A DNA stretch of 64,000 nt from Diatrype stigma (GCA_022225965.2 JAKJXP020000016.1:522919-586918), one strand, 5' to 3'; counted from the stretch's first letter, positions 13,162 through 26,018 are shown. Numbers and translations are program-made. The notes: generated from the sequence alone by a model not told the origin.

Positions 13162-13685
13162 AGGTTCGTATTTATTAAAATAAAGAATATTATTATAAAT
13201 CCAAAACCGTTATTTTGCGATATACCGTAAGGATTATTAATATTTCCTATTTTATTTCTATTATATACGGAGCCTTTTTTTCGAAAAGATATCCCGTTAA
13301 TCCGCTTTAGATATGCCGACTATGTAGCCATTTTTTATATAAGCAAAAACATAACCGAAATTTCCGCTTTATTAGTAACAAACGTTTTAAACACTTTCGA
13401 ATAGGAAAAACAAAACGTCTTTATTTTTAATCCGGCTAAAAATAATCTTAAGCATTTCCATAAAAAACGAAACCTAATGCGCCTAAATCCAATAATCGCG
13501 GACAACTTCGAAATATAACCATTTAAGGAAGTAATTAAGCAATTAAAAGTTTTTTTCGATTTTAAGCTTAGCTTTAAGCAATACGCGTTTAAATGGGCCG
13601 TTAAAGCATTACGCATTGCCAACCATATTCGCCATTTTAATAAAGTTATAAAAAGCTTCTCGCCGGATAAAATCGTAATAATAAC
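13162..13685 (+). mobile_element. LINE L2, second segment
   Basis: Resumes L2 right after the L3 tail, beginning with the right copy of the L3 target duplication (13162-13176). It covers the RT palm and thumb. The catalytic box reads Y-A-D-Y (GAC TAT), a transversion that RIP does not explain. It is cut at 13685 by the hAT MITE C1; the expected LINE continuation is not found on the far side of C1. Confidence 0.85.
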
Positions 13686-14395
13686 CAGGGTTGTGATTTA
13701 GTTACTAATAGTTAGTCCGGCCCTGGATTAAAACTAATTTAGTTATTCCAGTGCCGAATTAAAACTAACTAATATTCCTTAGTCCGATTACGTAATTTAG
13801 TTAGTTAGTTCGGGCCCGAACTAAGAACTAATTAAATTAGTTAGTTAGTAACTAAGAAAAAACTAAAGAATAATTTTAAACTTAAGAAATATTAAATTAT
13901 TATATAAATAACAAAATATAACCGATATCGTAAAGATCTTTTAAAATAAAGAATGTTTTATATGGAATATATAATATTATTTCTTATATACGATTTTATA
14001 TAATTTCTTTTATATGTAATTTATTTATTAATAATTTCGTACAAACGATATCGAATATAAAATAAATTATATTTTATTTATTTTTATAAATTTATATAAA
14101 AGTGTTATATAAAAGGTTTTTTATTTTAAACGATATATAAATACATTATAAGCTTATAATTTTAAGGCTTAAGTTTTGAAATTTAAAAATTAAGCTTTAG
14201 TTTTTAGTCTTTTTTTAGTTACTAACTAACTAACTAAAATTATTCCTTAGTTAATTCGGCCTTGGACTAAAACTAATTTAGTTATTCCAGGCCCGGACTA
14301 AAACTAAGAAAGTTAGTCCGGGTCCGGACTAAAACTAATTAGTTAGTTAGTAACTAAGAACGGACTAAAAACTAAGGAATAATTTCACAGCCCTG
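13686..14395. mobile_element. hAT-type MITE C1 (710 bp)
   Basis: Non-autonomous DNA transposon; three copies here are each exactly 710 bp (C1, C2, C3). Terminal inverted repeats are CAGGGTTGTGA at the left and the complement of TCACAGCCCTG at the right. The subterminal regions are packed with TTAGTTAGT and TCCGG-containing short repeats in both orientations, with an AT-rich core. The CAGGG termini and the 8-bp duplications of C2 and C3 place the family in hAT. C1 itself lacks matching 8-bp flanks (ATAATAAC against TATTTAAG), and the sequences on either side belong to different repeats. No ORF. Confidence 0.88.
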
Positions 14396-14760
14396 TATTT
14401 AAGCCTTATAATAAAATCTTTCAGGGTTTTTTTTTTTTTTTTTTAAAAAAAGCTGGCTCCCCGTAGGTTAGGTTCTAACAGCTTAGGGGTTTTCTTTTTC
14501 TTTCTTTTTTTTATTATTAAGAATTCTTTTTTAAAAAATCCATAAGCTGGCCTGGATATATTTTTTTAAAGAAATACGTATATAAAATAAACATTAAAAA
14601 AGCAAATATAAAATAACATTTAAAAGATATGGACATAAGATAGCGTTTAAAAGATGCGTGGAAACTTTTCGGGTTTTTTTTTATTAAAAAAAGCGGCTCC
14701 CCGTAGCGCAACGAAGAGCCGTAGCCTGTTTTTTTTTTAAAAAAAAGGTCCGAAAAACTT
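14396..14760 (+). repeat. Repeat D1 (3' part of family G/D)
   Basis: AT-rich segment with long T and A runs. It shares with 31083-31312 the string AGGTTCTAACAGCTTAGGGG (one base differs there), a following T-rich run, AAGCTGGCCTGGATAT and GCGTTTAAAAGATGCGTGGA. It lacks the G part that precedes D in the copy at 30486-31312, so it may be a 3' fragment of that composite repeat. No coding signal. Confidence 0.55.
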
Positions 14761-14785
14761 TAATTTTATTTAATTTAATTTTAAT

Positions 14786-14978
14786 ATTATTCTTTAATTT
14801 TCTTTAAAAAAAATTACTAATTAATTAATATAATTAATTCTTACTTCGCGCCGAATTAACTAATTAAATTACGTAATCGAATTACCGAATTTTAATTAAC
14901 TTTATTCCGGCATTAAATTAATTAAATTAGTTTTAATCCGGAACCGAATTAATTATTAATAACTAAATTATAACCCTA
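14786..14978 (-). mobile_element. Decayed hAT MITE fragment C5
   Basis: Reverse complement of the left ~190 bp of the 710-bp hAT MITE, heavily C-to-T and G-to-A changed. It ends AATTATAACCCTA where intact copies read AATCACAACCCTG. The other end is missing. It adjoins the 5' end of LINE L4 with a 13-bp gap. Confidence 0.65.
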
Positions 14979-14991
14979 TTTATTTATAAGC

Positions 14992-17804
14992 ATCCTTTTA
15001 TAACTTTCTTTTCTTACCTTTATACTTTGCTAAAACTTATTTTTGTACAGTTCTTTCTTATATCGTAAGCTTTATTTACCTCTGCCTTTGGATTCAGCAA
15101 TTCGTTCGAGAATATCGGATACCGTTTACCTTTAGCGGCCTTTAATTCCTTCGTAATAAACCCCCCGAATAGACCTTAAAAGACTAGCTCCTGTTATTCC
15201 TATAAATCCATTTATAATAACTAATAATTATTATAATAACGATAATACCTTAAAGGCTATTCCTTCCATTTTAAAAAAACTAAATAATAAAACGGCAATA
15301 ACAAAGCTTAATGTTTCGAAAAGATATAAGTTTTAAGGAAATCTCTTTATTTATTTTCTTTTAGGGGTTTCTAAAAACCCTTTAGCAAATTTTATTTTAG
15401 CCGCGGTTAAGTTAACGCGTAAAAAAAAGAATAAAGTATTCGAACTAAGTTTAAAGTGCTTATAACTTATTTTTCATTTCTCGATATCGCCCGAAATGCA
15501 TTTTAATAATTTATGTTTATGTATTAATAATAAACCCGGTTAGTATATTAGCAAATTAAGCAATTCATAATAAATCTAGCCGATATATAAAGTTCGAAAA
15601 ACTTTAACTCTGATGTTATCCATATAAAAACAAAAGGCCTAACAGTTTTTCGCCATGCCTTTTTTCTACCAATATTACCGAAAGATCTTATCGATTTCGT
15701 TTTTAACGAATCCCTTAAGAATACGTTCTTACCTTAAAGTGGACGACGCGTATTTTTTGCATTATATCCATCGGAAACCGCCGTTACGTTATCGTTGCCG
15801 CCGTCCGCAATACCCCAATCATACGTATCGGCAGCCCGCCTTAAGAACGGTAATGCCTAGGAATGAACCAACATCGGGAAAAAACCAAAAGGCCTAAAAG
15901 AATGACGACCCCAGGCCTTAATTAAACAATACAACCCTAATCCGCGAAAAAGACCAATAACCGGCTTTTTTTACGTGGTTATCGAAAGGGCCAAAAATTA
16001 ATATAGCTCTATTTTAATCGGGATTTCCGAAAAGCTCCGCATTTATATAGGGCCTTAATTTATTAATGCAATAATTAAACCCGGAATAATGGCCTAAATA
16101 AGTGTTGACTTAATTTTATTATATCGTTTTAAATGATACGTTTCCGGCGCTTTTATATTAAAATAAGTCGTAACGTTTTTCCAAACCGTTAAATGCTTTA
16201 AAATATTCAGCTTTTGCCTTGGAAAGCTTATTACCAGAATTCCCGAAATTACCTAATATTAAATATGCTTTGGCTTTTATAACAGGCGATATTGTAATAA
16301 TAACCCGCGATATTAATAATATGGCAAGAAATATAAAATACATAAAGCTATCCGTTAAAAAAGCGTTTATAAAAACGAGCTTAAGTGCCTTAATTGCCGC
16401 CGCCCTTATAAATTCGATTTATTAACATATCCGGCCCGATTAATAAAAAAGAATAACAAAATTATCCAGCTAATTAAACAACAATTCGCTAAAATTAAAC
16501 AATTAAAAAAGCAATAATATAACAAAATATTACAAGAACAAAGGCCTAATAATTAACTTAATTCTAAACTTAAGTTTAGGCTTAAGCCTAGGCTTAAATC
16601 CGGACGCCCGAAAACGGGGAAAAAAAAAGGATGATCCTATGGGATTCCCTACCCCGGCAGGCCCTAGGACCCCCAGGGAACCGCGACCGCCACTATTACC
16701 CCTTCCGCCGGCGCAAACAGCGCGCCGAATATCCCTTTAATTCCCTTAATTCCCTTAACTTCTTGCTTTCGTTTTTATCGTTACGATATTAAAAGTAACT
16801 AAAGGAAGCAAAAAAGACGGCGAAAGCATTTATATCGACGACGCTAACGAAAGAAGAAACGACCCTTTATACGACGATGACGGAAAAATAAAGAAATATC
16901 CTATATTAGCAGGCTTCTTTATTTTAAACGTTATTTAAGTAATAAACGAACGCTAGCCCCGATTCCGTAAAGCCATCGCTAAAAGCGCCTTGGTAATAGG
17001 CGTTAACGATAACATAAACGAATTAATAAATATTCTTCGTTTACGTAGAATTATTCTTTTCGAAAAGAAATCCGACCCTTATAGTTGGAAAACCGATAAA
17101 GAAAAAGCGCAATACGCTCGGAAAAAAGCAAACTTTCATAATCGATGGAAATAACGAAACGACGATTCCAGCCCTTTTATCGCAACACCGCCCGATTTTT
17201 AAATTAATTGTTTATAATATAAATTAATACCTACAAAAATGAAAAAAGGGCATTATATACGATATAGCACTTAAAACGGCAGACGATATAAAGGCGAACG
17301 TCGTTTTAATATAAAAGCCGTAAATTATAACGTCTTATAACAAACGACAAACCAAAACCCACCTTCGATACGATACCTTTTTTTCGATAAAAAACTAAAC
17401 AAAGTACCCTAAAATCCTTACATAGGTTCGGAAAAACCTTAACCTTAATAATGCGCAATTGCGTCTTTTCGTTATTAAAAACGTAATCGTAATACGAATT
17501 AATAACGTTATTATAAAGAACGTATACTTAAATAACAAAGCGCCGCATATATTACTCGCAAAATTAAAATAATAAAAACCCGATTTCCGTAAAATAATAA
17601 CAAAAGATTTTAACGCTATCTATTAAACGTAATAGCTACGTTAACGAAAAAAGCATAACGGGCCCGGTTAAAAAATAACAAATTAATTTAAAAATTAAAA
17701 CCTTTAAGTTTTTAATAAAAAGGAACTTACGCATTATTTAAACAATACCATCGATTTTATAGCTTTTAATATACCAGAAAATTCCGTTAAAGTCGACAGC
17801 GAAA
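14992..17804 (+). mobile_element. LINE L4, 5' half
   Basis: Begins with the true LINE 5' terminus ATCCTTTTATAAC and runs through the 5' UTR, ORF1 (about 15640-17150) and most of the endonuclease domain. It stops at AGTCGACAGCGAAAT, where a (TA)n run and the 3' end of repeat B2 (minus) begin. ORF1 shows a Q-rich stretch, the GIPYPGRP/Pro-rich segment near 16640-16700 and the acidic ORF1 C-terminus near 16820-17130. RT and RNase H are absent. The continuation does not resume on the far side of B2, so the locus was rearranged. Confidence 0.83.
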
Positions 17805-20800
17805 TATATATATATATAATATTACGCAAATAACGGCCTAAAAGGCCATGCCGATATACATTTAATTTTAACATAATAAGAAACTTTAAACCGAAATCGA
17901 AAAGAAAGACCTATTAATCCGTACCGAAATCGCTTTTTTGGTTATATATAAAGAGTATTTAAAACGGGTTTTGCCCGCTTTTTATTACAAAAAATCCTAA
18001 AGCCATTTATTAAATTAAAGGAAAAGTTATAACGCAAAGCCGATTCGGCTTTACGTTATAAACGTACGATATATGCATTATTAAATATAATGCCGCCGTA
18101 TTAAATAAGCAAAAATAAATAATAAAAAAGGAAAAGGCAATACGAAATGGCCTATACGTCCGATATATCGCGCCGGGCGTAAATAAACTACCTATTCCGG
18201 TCGGCGTCGATATAACGATAAGCTTATCGGCAAAACAAATTATATACCGCTTTTAAGGTATAAATATCCCACTTCTCTTTTGCCCGGAAAATGTTCTTTT
18301 TTAAATAATAATAATAATTAATCCGATACGTAACTTTTTCTCGTTATCGGTTCGACTTTTAAAAATAAAGGTTCGAACCGATCTTTTATGGTTTTTCAAG
18401 CCCTTATAATTGATTCCTTTATTTTTTGCATTATACGCGAATTCGAACCGCCCTTAAGTATTCGAAGGCTTAAACGCTTAAGAACCGTCCGAATTCGAAT
18501 AATTCTTCGTTTTTCCCAATATCGATTCGACGTTTATTAATTTCGATAATGTATTATTTAATCGTTTAATTCGCTTATTTGCCTGTTTCGTAATCGGCTT
18601 TGCTTCGTTTTTACTGCCTTATCGCCCTATTATTGTTTCCGTAGTTAAGTCGCTGTAATCTCGCGATAATCTCGGACTTTTCGAGAAAACAAAACCCCGC
18701 TTTCGACGTTTTAATTTATTCCGACCTTTTATTAAGAAAAGTAAAATATATGCTGTATATTTATCGCGTAACGAAAAATTTCTTTTTATTTTATTATAAC
18801 CGTTATAAATCGCTTTATTTTCGCGTCGTTATATTCCGATATTTAATCGATATAATTAATACATTTCGTCGATGCATTATATATAAACATTATAAAAGAA
18901 TTATTTCCAATTATTCTGAAATAAGTTTCCCGATTTTTTTTAAAGTTGTTTTAATTTCGCATAATTTACTAATAACTTCGAATTCGAATTTCGTAAGTTT
19001 TAAACGGCGGTCGCGAAATATTAAGCGGACCCTACTTAGGACGCGCTAAAAATAAATCGAGGTTTTCTTTTAATTGGTTCGTATTAATTTCGTCTTAAAA
19101 CGTCGATTAAACTTACGACGTTTTTTATAAAGCCCGTTCCGCCGTTCGTAAGCGTATTACAAAGCTGCCCGTTTACGCGTTACCTTTAGGCAGGGTTGTA
19201 ATTTAGTTACTAATAATTAGTCCGGCCCCGGATTAAAACTAATTTAGTTATTCCAATGCCGGATTAAAACTAACTAATATTCCTTAGTCCGGTTACGTAA
19301 TTTAATTAGTTAATCCGGGCCCGAACTAAGGACTAATTAAATTAGTTAGTTAGTAATTAAGAAAAAACTAAGGAATAATCTTAAACTTAAGAAATATTAA
19401 ATAATAACATAAGTAATAAAATATAACCGATATCGTAAAGATTAAATCAAATAAACAAGGTTTTATATAAGACTCGTAATATAATTTCGAATATACGATT
19501 TTATATAATTTATTTTATACGTAATTTATGTTTTAATAATTTTATATAAAAATATTAACTAAAAGATATATTATATTTTATTCAGTTTTACGAATTTATT
19601 TATAAGTGCTATATAAAAGGTTTTTTAAATTTAAACTTTATATAAATACATTATAAGCTTATAATTTTAAGGCTTAAATTTTAGAATTTAAAAATTAAGC
19701 TTTAGTTTTTAATCTTTTTTTAGTTACTAACTAATTAACTAAAATTATTCCTTAGTTAGTTCGGCCTCGGATTAAAACTAATTGAGTTATTCCAGGCCTG
19801 GACTAAAATTAAGGAAGTTAGTCCGGGTCCGGATTAAAACTAATTAGTTAGTTAGTAATTAAGAACGAATTAAAAACTAAGGAATAATTTCACAACCCTG
19901 CCTTTAGGCGACTTTTTCGGCGACGTTGCCATAATTACGCCTATTTTTGTATGCATTTCGGCCCGAATTTACGCTTTATTTTTTCCGTTTAAATCCGCGA
20001 CGAAATAAAGCCGATTTCGCGTTTCAAATTATTAGGTATTGGCATTTTTTAATCGTTAAAGTTTATTCAAGTATATCGCTACGATTTTAATCCGGCCTTT
20101 CCGGTTAATTTTAATTCCGTTCGTAAGCATCCGGCAATCGCCGTTTTTTTTTACCGGCAATAGCGAAGGCTTTTTTTGTAGCCAATAAATACGCCTTCGG
20201 CACGTTTTCGGCCGGCTTTCGAACTGGTCGCTTTTCGTTACGTTTAACGATTAGGTTATGGTATTTATACGGCGACCATTTCGTCGTAATTTCGATTAGC
20301 TTTCGAATTAACTTCCGGTCGACATTAAACCGTTCGTTTCTTAATCTATGCATCGTAATTAATTCCTTTATTTTTAATAAAACGTCATTTTATTTTATTT
20401 TTAAAATCGGCCTTTAATAAATAAAACAATATCTGCGGTAATTTATTCGTATTTAATGCCTTTTCGATATATATGCATTAAACTTTATTCGATAAGAAAT
20501 TATCGTTTTATTTTGATAATAATTTAAATAATAATTTATATTATTTAAACCGGTTAAAACGTATTAATTATTTCGTTACGTAATCGGTTAAACTTATAAT
20601 CGATAAGGCTTCGTTATATCGGACGTTTTTTAATCCTATTAGCAATGCCGGTTAAAAATAAGCTACGTTTAAGCAGTAATTTAAATAATATAATAGCGTT
20701 TTCTTTTATTATTCGCAAATATACATCGACGTAATATCGAAAATACGTCGGTTTGCTAAAAAACTGCATAAGCCGATTTTTTTAATTCGAACTTGTACCA

Positions 20801-20826
20801 ATATCGAACTTTGGAATTTCGCTAGC
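17805..20826 (-). repeat. Unknown repeat family B, copy B2
   Basis: Minus-strand copy of B with its TA-tailed 3' end at 17805-17825 abutting LINE L4. It matches B1 to about 20475; 20475-20826 has no counterpart elsewhere in the window and may be more of B's 5' part. It is interrupted by hAT MITE C2 at 19191-19900. The best open stretch is an 80-codon basic frame at 20111-20353 (many Lys/Arg, ending KKKRRLPDAYERN), which continues past stops in the same frame. No known domain recognised. The right side is cut by the tail of LINE L5. Confidence 0.65.
19191..19900. mobile_element. hAT-type MITE C2 (710 bp) with 8-bp TSD
   Basis: Same 710-bp element as C1. It is flanked by a perfect 8-bp duplication CCTTTAGG (19183-19190 and 19901-19908) inside repeat B2; B1 shows the unfilled site near 4284 (reverse strand of CCAAAGGTAACGCG). 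Termini are CAGGGTTGTAA and TTTCACAACCCTG. It is mutated, but less than the surrounding B2. Confidence 0.93.
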
Positions 20827-21149
20827 TAATAATGATAATGATAAATTTTTACGTCCGAATGGACCTATTTAGCTAGCTACCTAATTACATATAGCCCACC
20901 CCCGAAAGGAATATATAGGAAGTGGTTTTATAGGATAATTAAGTTTATATAAATACCGATACTTTATAATATATGAAACGGCTGGAATATTAAGGGACGG
21001 GCCCGAATAAGCGAGCCTAAAACAAAATACGAACGTATTAGGGTTTAACATAAAAAAGGTTTTTATTTTCCCGACGAATAATTATTTCTTTCCGAAGCTT
21101 CATTATTATCCGTTATTTATCCTTTAAAGCAGGATTTAAAAATATTATT

Positions 21150-23105
21150 TTATTTTTTCGCCTTTAATTCATATGAATAAATGTTTTCGACGAAAGCTGC
21201 GAAGTTTCGGTAGCCATTATAACCAAAAAGTTCGTCCGTTTCGCATTCCGCCCGAATCCCGAAAAATCGGAAGGCACCTTAAAATAAGTTATAAGAAACG
21301 ACGTAACCCGGTTTCTTATTTTTTCCATAACGGCAGCGGCACTTATCGATTACGTCGGAATATCCAAAGCGCCTATAGTAATTAACGAAATCCCTATAGC
21401 CGAATCGTTCCGTAAAAAGGCGATATAATGTTATATAAACAAAAAGAAGTTCCTTAAAGGGCTTATTTATTTCGAATCCTTATCGTTAATATAAAAAGAA
21501 TATATTACGAAACCATTAAATAAAACAAACGAATAAACGTTTTTTCCGGCTAATGCGTCGAAAATAAAAAAAAGTTATAATGCCGATAATATAATTATCG
21601 TTATCAAAAGCCGGTCGTTTAGCGCCGAATTTGGCTTAGGCGTCCGCGGTTTCGTTGCCTTCGATTTCGACGTATTTCGGAACCCATTAAATAAAAAAGG
21701 CTAATAATCGAATTCGAAAAACAGCCTAATGGAAATTTAAAAAGTTTTATTAAGAATTATCCGATAGATATCCGAAAATATATCAAATAACGGCCGTATT
21801 ATCGATACAAAAATATAGGCTTATCGAAAAAAAATCCAGGTTATATTAAACGTTTTTTATTCATTAAGCCGCTTTATGCGCGGTTATTACTTTACCATCG
21901 AAAACTTCTGCATTTAAAAATAATCCATTAACTACATATAAACGTTTGCCGCCTTAATAAATAACAAAGCCTTAACCAATTTGGTTAATCCTAAAGCTGT
22001 TAAAATATATAACTAGGTTCTAAAAAGGAACGGATTTAAGCCACCTTTTATAAACGTCTTTTCCTTTCTTTTTATCGGCTAAAACGAATAATGGCTTATT
22101 TAGCCACTTTTTGTTTAGCAATAAAAGGCGGAGGCATTTTGCCGCTAAATCCGACGCTAATTAAAATCGCATGGGCCATCGTTTTTTTAATTAATTAACG
22201 CGCTATATTACCGAATGGGCCGGATTTAAGCTGCGAAATCGAATAACATATCGTTCTTATATTTATTTATATATTACGATCGCAAAAGGGATTCTTAATT
22301 CGCAATACAAAATTGGAATATTAATGATACGCTAAATTAAAAGGATTACTTTAGCGGTAATCCTAAGCGGTTTATCGGAAATTGCAAAATATTTTAGGAT
22401 ATTTATTAATATAAGGCCCCGATCTTTAATTGCTAGTAGTTTTTTACTTAAATATTAGGCTTCCGTATCGAAAATGGCTATTAATATTATATAAGCCTTA
22501 ATTATTATTATAATTTTATCCGGTAACGATTCTTTTATTATTTTATTAAAGTAACGGATATAATTAACAATACGTAAGGCCTTAGCGGTTTATTTGGACG
22601 CGTATTTCTTAAAGCTTAATTTAAAATCGAAAAAAATCCCGAACCATTTAATTATTTCCTTAAATGGATATATCGCAAAATTTCCAACGATAACCGGATC
22701 GTTTAAAGGAATCCGGCTTTTTTGGAAATATTTAAGGTTGCTTTTAGCTAGGTCGAAAATAAAAACATTTTTCCGTTTCCAATTAAGGATATTTAAAATA
22801 TCGGCTGCTAATAAAGCGAATATTTCGGTTATGGTTTTATTCGTACGTAATATTGCAACGTCGTCGGCATATCTAAAGCGAATTAACGGAACGCTTTTTC
22901 ATAAAAGAAATTCCGTATATAATATAAATAATATTAAGAACATTAAAAAGCCCTATAAGATATCGCAAAATAATAGGCCAAGATTTATAATAACGTTTTT
23001 TTTAAATAAAAATAAAGCGGTTAATTATAAAAAAATCGATCCATTTAATTAATAAATAGTCCCATTCTTATTATCGCAATTTAAGTACCAATTTATTACG
23101 CAATA
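21150..23105 (-). pseudogene. LINE L5 ORF2 remnant (RT/RNase H)
   Basis: Reverse-strand RT and RNase H of L5. YADD is present (complement of 22860-22871). The end FGYNGYRNFAAF-like precedes TAA (complement of 21150-21152). RNase H lies at about 21560-21960. Stops occur at Trp/Gln sites. A 152-codon open stretch on the plus strand at 22594-23052 is the antisense shadow of this RT. Confidence 0.78.
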
Positions 23106-23729
23106 CCGAATTCTTTTTAATTAATAATAAAAGGAAATAACGCAATAATTAAGCAACCGATTTATAATAATAAAAGAAGCTGTTTTTAACAAGATAATTA
23201 TTAAATACGCAAAAGCCCTGGCTTAGATTTAACGAAAATGCGATATTTTTAAGAAATGTATTTCCTTTAATTATATAATCAAAACTATACTTTTCGAAAA
23301 CCAAGCGCCTATTACTTTAGCTTAACGAATAAAACGTAAGATGTTCCGCCATCAAAATAAATATTCCCGATAATAATATCGTTAATTTATACGACGACCG
23401 CGTCCTTAATAATAAAGGAACGCAATTATGCAATATTAAGGATTAAATTTTTTCGGACGTATATAAAAACTTTGGAATATTTTATCTAATCTTTTACCGG
23501 CGAAAATATATTATATCGAAAATAAATTTTAATTTATCGTTTGCCGTAAAATGTTACGATTTACGGTTCTTATATTAATACGACGTTTGCTTTTATATCG
23601 TCCGTCGTTTTAAATGTTATATCATATATGGTACTTTTTTTTTCTTTACGGGTATTAATTTATATTATAAATAACTATTTAAATAATTAGGCGGTATTGT
23701 TATAAAAAAACGAAATCGTTCCGTTATTC

Positions 23730-25487
23730 CTAACGATCGTAAAAGTTTATTTCCTTCCGAACATATCGAGCCCTTTTTCTTTCGTCGGTTTTCCAATTAT
23801 AAGGATCAGATTCTTTTTCGGAAGGAAATATCGTACGTAAACGGGGGGTATTTATTAATTCATCGATATCGTCGTTGCCGGCTGTTAAGGCGTTTCGGGC
23901 GATGGCTTTACGGAATCGGATTAGGCGTTTATTTACTGCTTGGAATACGTTTAAGGTAAAAGGGCCCATCGGTACGAAATATTCCTTTATTTTGTTGGCA
24001 TCGTCGTAATAAAAGGAATCGTCGCTTTTTTTCTTTGCGTCGTCGATATGAATATTTTCGCCGGTTTTTCTGTTCCCTTTATTCGTTCCGTTCGTTACGT
24101 TTCTTTCCATAATAAGAGCAATAGCGGAAGCAAAAACGGAAGCAAAAGTAAGGAATTAAAGGAAAATCCGGCGCGCCGTTTATAACGAAAAAGGTAATGG
24201 CAGTAATCGTAGCCTTTTAAGGGTTTTAGGACCAACTGGAATAAAGGATCTTATTGGGTTATTCTTTTTTTTCCTTTCGTTATTTAATATTCGTACTTGG
24301 ATTGTGCCTATATTTATATTTCGAGTTGCGGTCGTAATTGATAAAAATGGAGTTAAGTTAATTATTAAATCTTTTTTTAAGCACTTTATTATATTGCTGC
24401 TTTTTTCGCTATTTAATTTTAGCGAATTATTATTTAGTTAATTAGATAATTTTGTCGTTCTTTTTTATGGGCCGGGCTAGGCATGGTAGCGAATTAAACT
24501 TATAAGGGCCGCGGTAATTAAAATACTTAATTTTATTTTTGCAAATTCCTTTTTAACATATAGCTTCGTATATTTTATATCCTTTGCCGCATTATTAATA
24601 ACGCGAATTATTGTTATAATACCGTCCGTCGTAAAAGCCAAAGCAAACCTGGCACTAAATAATTTTGGAAGTCTTAATAATAAACTTTTTAAAACGGAAG
24701 CCGAAAACTTTAAAGCGTTTAACGGTTTAGGAAAAAACGACGACCCATTTCTATATAAAAGCGCCAAAAACGTACCGTTTAAAGCGATATAAGGAAATGG
24801 GGTTTATGTTCGTCTGGGCAATTATTTCGGCCTTAATAATAACGTTAATGGATTACGTATTTATATGGTGGCAAAATTCTTTTGAAATCCCGACGAAAAT
24901 GTATATATACCAATTTTTGGTTTTTTGATAATTAAGCCTTTTATTTTAAAGGCTTCGTTAAGAATATACTGTTTAGCGATATTATTACGGGGTTTTAATG
25001 CTTATCCAGTTTTAATGTTTTGGATATCGATGATTTTTCGCAAGTTAAGCTTAAAAATATTTATTATTGTGATTCGGATATTTATAAGGCGCAGTGCGTA
25101 TCAGGAATGGTCGGGGATAAAACGGAAGAAAAGGTGATTGTTGGCTTTTTCCGCCGGCTGGGATTGTATTAGCCTGTTAGAGCCAGGGCCAAAGGGCTAT
25201 ATTTCTTTGGATTTCTTCGGTTTTTTCGTTACGTTGGTTTAATTCTGGGCCTTTTTACTTTTAGGACGGACTGCCGATGCGTACGATTGGGGTCGGAATA
25301 ATGCAAACGGCGATAGCGTAGCCGTATTCGCCGGAGAATGGGATGCGAAGGATATGCTTCGCTTACGGAGGGATGGGGACGTATTTCCAGGGGATTCGTC
25401 GAAAACGAGATCGATGGGGTTTTCCGGAAGGGTTGGCAAAAAGGAAGCGTAACGGAAAGCAGCTAGGCCACTTACTTTAATATGCAT
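23730..25487 (-). pseudogene. LINE L5 ORF1 remnant
   Basis: Relatively well-kept ORF1 pieces. The C-terminal 126 codons (complement of 23730-24110) are open and contain GENIHIDDAKKK, a QAVNKRLIRFRKAIARNALT stretch and FPSEKESDPYNWKTDERKR, matching the acidic C-terminal part of ORF1 in L3, L4, L8 and L13. Upstream, complement of about 24480-24770 covers the Cys-rich knuckle region, and complement of 25239-25487 is the N-terminal region with the IDLVFDESPGNTSPSLRKR segment. Stops separate these blocks. Confidence 0.72.
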
Positions 25488-26018
25488 AACGTAAAAAATA
25501 AGAAAAAAGAAATTAAAGTTTTCCGGGCTTTTTGCGTTTATTAGGCTTATTATAAGCCGTTTAATTTATTAATATATTAATTAAGCCTATTATTGGTACA
25601 TAAATATGGATTATTGAAATGCATTTCGGGCGATATTAAGAAATAAGGAATAAATTGTAAATACTTCGAATTTGGTTCGGATGCTTTGTTTTTTTTATGC
25701 ATTAGCTTAACTGTTATTAAAATGAAATTTATTAGGAGGTTTTTAAAAGTTCTTAAAGGTAAATAAATGGAAAGATTTTCCTAAAACTTATGTTTTTTCG
25801 AAACGTTAGGCTTTGTTGTTATTATTTTATTATTTAGCTTTTTTAAAATAAAAGAAATAACCTTCGGGGCGTTGCCGTTATTGCGATTACTATTAGCCAT
25901 TATAAATGGATTTATAAGAATAATAAGAGCCGGTTTTTTAAAACCTGCTTCGGGTATTTATTACGAAGGAATTAAGGGCCGTTAAGAATAAACGGTATCC
26001 GATATTTTCGAAAGGTTT

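Larger units (their letters stand above)
20828..26018 (-). mobile_element. LINE L5, minus strand, with internal deletion
   Basis: Starts with the inverted 3' tail (AATAATGATAATGATAAATT, then the complement of GGACGTAAAAAT) and runs right through 3' UTR, RNase H, RT, part of the endonuclease, ORF1 and 5' UTR to about 26018, lacking roughly the first 140 bp of the 5' end. The middle is defective: RT sequence stops at about 23105, endonuclease sequence starts at about 23275, and between lies ~170 bp that matches neither. The missing part spans the endonuclease C-terminus, linker and first RT blocks (over 1 kb). Confidence 0.87.

Noticed and set aside
13686..14395. TTAGTTAGT repeats as telomere-like sequence
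   Set aside because: They are subterminal repeats of a 710-bp hAT MITE with TIRs and 8-bp duplications, not TTAGGG arrays.
22594..23052. 152-codon plus-strand frame
   Set aside because: Antisense of the L5 reverse transcriptase; AT-rich RIP DNA gives long chance frames opposite the real one.
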